Origin: an uncultured Caulobacterales bacterium | Lineage (GTDB): Bacteria > Pseudomonadota > Alphaproteobacteria > Caulobacterales > Caulobacteraceae | NCBI GenBank assembly: GCA_903840435.1 | Contig: CAIMFV010000046.1 | Span: 1-64,000, forward strand | DNA: 64,000 nucleotides | Direction of reading: 5' to 3' | Part shown: piece after piece, positions 62,762-64,000 of the stretch | How positions within the stretch are numbered: the first letter of the stretch is position 1 | Layout of the letters: each line of letters begins with the position of its first letter | Position numbers and translations under genes: made by a program | The notes under the pieces: model-generated | Seen by the model: only the letters and a program-made list of their open reading frames with translations | The model's database searches: none | What the model was told of the DNA's origin: nothing

Positions 62762-63658
62762 ATGCTTTCGGACCGATCGCTCACTGAACAGATACCGAAA
62801 AGGCCGAGATCCGACGTGGCAATTCCTGCTTCTCCCATCGTCTTCATTGCCGAAATCGGCATCAATCATAATGGCGACCTTGATCTGGCAAAACAGCTGA
62901 TCGACGCAGCCGTCACTGCAGGCTGCGACGCAGTTAAATTCCAGAAGCGCACGCTCGAAATTGTCTATTCGCCAGAGGTGCTGGCGCAGCCGCGAAAGAG
63001 CCCGTGGGGAGAGACCCAAAGAGAGCAAAAGGCAGGCCTTGAGTTTGGTCGCGCTGAGTATGACGCGATCGACGCCTATTGCCGGTCCAAGGGCATTTCC
63101 TGGTTCGCCTCGGCCTGGGACCTGGAAAGCCAAGCCTTTCTGGCGAGCTATGATTTGAAATATAACAAGATCGCTTCGGCCATGCTCACCCACCTGCCGC
63201 TGTTGCGGGCTGTGGCTGCTGAGCGCAAGCTGACCTATGTGTCGACGGGCCTGTCAACGCTTGAAGATGTTGATGCAGCGGTGGAAATCTTCCGGACAGC
63301 GGACTGCCCCTTTGTCTTGATGCACTCGGTGTCGACCTACCCGGCTAACAATTCCGATCTCAACCTCCAGGTCATTCCCGCCTTACGCACTCGCTATGGC
63401 GTGCCCATCGGCTATAGCGGCCATGAGCGCGGCATCGAACCCTCCTTAGTCGCCGCAGCCCTGGGCGCGGTGGCCATTGAGCGGCACATCACTTTGGACC
63501 GCAGCCTCTATGGCTCGGATCAGGCTGCCTCGATTGAGCCCGACGAATTGAACCGTTTGGTCAGCGCAGTGAAAGAGGTCGGCAGCTGGCTTGGCGACGG
63601 CGTCAAGCGCGTCTTGCCCGCCGAACGCGAGGTGGCGGCGAAGCTGCGCTACTGGTGA
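62762..63658 (+). CDS. NeuB-family sialic acid-type synthase lacking the SAF domain
   Basis: 298 residues from ATG 62762, but a GTG at 62816 (GAGA six bases ahead) gives a start right before the conserved part. The TIM-barrel signature is FIAEIGINHNGDLDLAKQLIDAAVTAGCDAVKFQKRT, with ISWFASAWDLES, GLSTLEDVDAAV, MHSVSTYPAN, GYSGHERGIEPSLVAAALGAVAIERHITLD and DQAASIEPDEL. Canonical NeuB has about 345 residues with a C-terminal antifreeze-like (SAF) domain that is missing here. The family condenses phosphoenolpyruvate with an aldose. No cytidylyltransferase NeuA is in the window. Confidence 0.85.
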   Translation: MLSDRSLTEQIPKRPRSDVAIPASPIVFIAEIGINHNGDLDLAKQLIDAAVTAGCDAVKFQKRTLEIVYSPEVLAQPRKSPWGETQREQKAGLEFGRAEYDAIDAYCRSKGISWFASAWDLESQAFLASYDLKYNKIASAMLTHLPLLRAVAAERKLTYVSTGLSTLEDVDAAVEIFRTADCPFVLMHSVSTYPANNSDLNLQVIPALRTRYGVPIGYSGHERGIEPSLVAAALGAVAIERHITLDRSLYGSDQAASIEPDELNRLVSAVKEVGSWLGDGVKRVLPAEREVAAKLRYW

Positions 63659-63672
63659 AGTGATCGACGCCG

Positions 63673-64000
63673 TCAAGCCGTGGCGCAATAGGTGGTCAGG
63701 GTGTCGACCATATAGTCAATCGCCGCGCCATCGAGCCCTGGATAGAGCCCTATCCAGAACGAATCGCGCATCACCTTATCGGACTGGGTCAGGGGACCTG
63801 CCACCCGGAACGGGCGATCCAACATATAGGGCTGGCGCGCCAGATTGCCGCCGAACAGCAATCGCGTCCCGATGCGCTTGGCGTTCAGATGTTGAACAAG
63901 AGCATCGCGGCTGAGACCCGAGCCATCGCGCACCGTCATTAAAAAGCCAAACCAAGACGGGTCTGACCCCGGCGCGGCTTTCGGCAAAATGATCCGATCG
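63673..64000 (-). CDS. DdhC/RfbH-like CDP-4-keto-6-deoxyglucose 3-dehydrase, C-terminal part
   Basis: The frame is open from the window edge to a stop at 63673, giving about 108 residues ending in SFWIGLYPGLDGAAIDYMV. The segment ILPKAAPGSDPSWFGFLMTV, then GTRLLFGGNLARQPYM and FRVAGPLTQSDKVMRDSFWIGLYPG, matches the C-terminus of E1 dehydrases (DdhC/RfbH) that make 3,6-dideoxyhexoses from CDP-4-keto-6-deoxy-D-glucose. The catalytic parts lie outside the window. Convergent with the NeuB-like gene. Confidence 0.85.
   Translation of the reverse strand, partial: DRIILPKAAPGSDPSWFGFLMTVRDGSGLSRDALVQHLNAKRIGTRLLFGGNLARQPYMLDRPFRVAGPLTQSDKVMRDSFWIGLYPGLDGAAIDYMVDTLTTYCATA

Noticed and set aside
1-64000. 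CRISPR arrays, insertion sequences or prophage genes
   Set aside because: No regularly spaced repeats, transposase, integrase or phage structural genes were seen on either strand.

Overview
The window reads as a chromosomal segment of an alphaproteobacterium. Support comes from the secE-nusG-rplKAJL and rpsL-rpsG-fusA-tuf operons, the gor/rpiA/glmU genes divergent from gph, a class II DAHP synthase, a TadG-like pilus-assembly protein and generally GC-rich coding sequence. Gene style and order remind me most of Caulobacterales and relatives, but I cannot place it below class level with certainty. No CRISPR array, prophage or intact insertion sequence was seen.

Layout. 0-9 kb: translation and export genes on the minus strand (tuf 5' part, fusA, rpsG, rpsL, then rplL, rplJ, rplA, rplK, nusG, secE and tRNA-Trp). 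A proline-rich TonB-like protein and an exported RidA-like protein, both on the plus strand, sit between rplL and rpsL, and rpoB/rpoC are not there. 9-23.5 kb: mixed metabolic genes, with a Panacea-domain protein paired with a two-helix membrane protein (candidate toxin-antitoxin), a Gfo/Idh/MocA oxidoreductase, an exported S10 carboxypeptidase, an MDR reductase, a MATE transporter, class II DAHP synthase, an O-antigen ligase-like protein, gor-rpiA-glmU, gph and tRNA-Val. 23.6-25.8 kb: a Doc/RHH toxin-antitoxin pair and a TadG/VWA protein. 26-31.6 kb: a cobalamin riboswitch followed by btuB, cobO, btuF, btuC and btuD. 31.6-35.1 kb: a class A beta-lactamase and a penicillin acylase-family hydrolase.

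35.7-64 kb: a large surface-glycan locus in two convergent arms. The plus arm carries gmhA-like SIS isomerase, a YerE/acetolactate synthase-like ThDP enzyme, a methyltransferase, an SDR, two glycosyltransferase candidates, a sugar O-methyltransferase, a PhyH dioxygenase, a TylF methyltransferase and a B12-binding radical SAM enzyme. The minus arm is a tightly overlapped run of 12 genes: a cytidylyltransferase-PfkB kinase fusion (HldE domains in inverted order), ThDP dehydrogenase E1 alpha and beta, two DegT aminotransferases, an unknown protein, two SDRs, a C-methyltransferase-like enzyme, a second PhyH dioxygenase, a SPASM-type radical SAM enzyme and a putative glycosyltransferase. A NeuB-like synthase without SAF domain and the C-terminal part of a DdhC/RfbH (CDP-4-keto-6-deoxyglucose 3-dehydrase) follow at the right edge.

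Together the glycan genes suggest synthesis of heavily modified and perhaps branched-chain deoxysugars or heptoses. The combination of two carboligation-type ThDP systems, two radical SAM enzymes and two non-heme iron dioxygenases is the most promising candidate for undescribed biochemistry here. The B12-uptake operon could supply the cofactor for the B12-binding radical SAM enzyme, though that link is inference.
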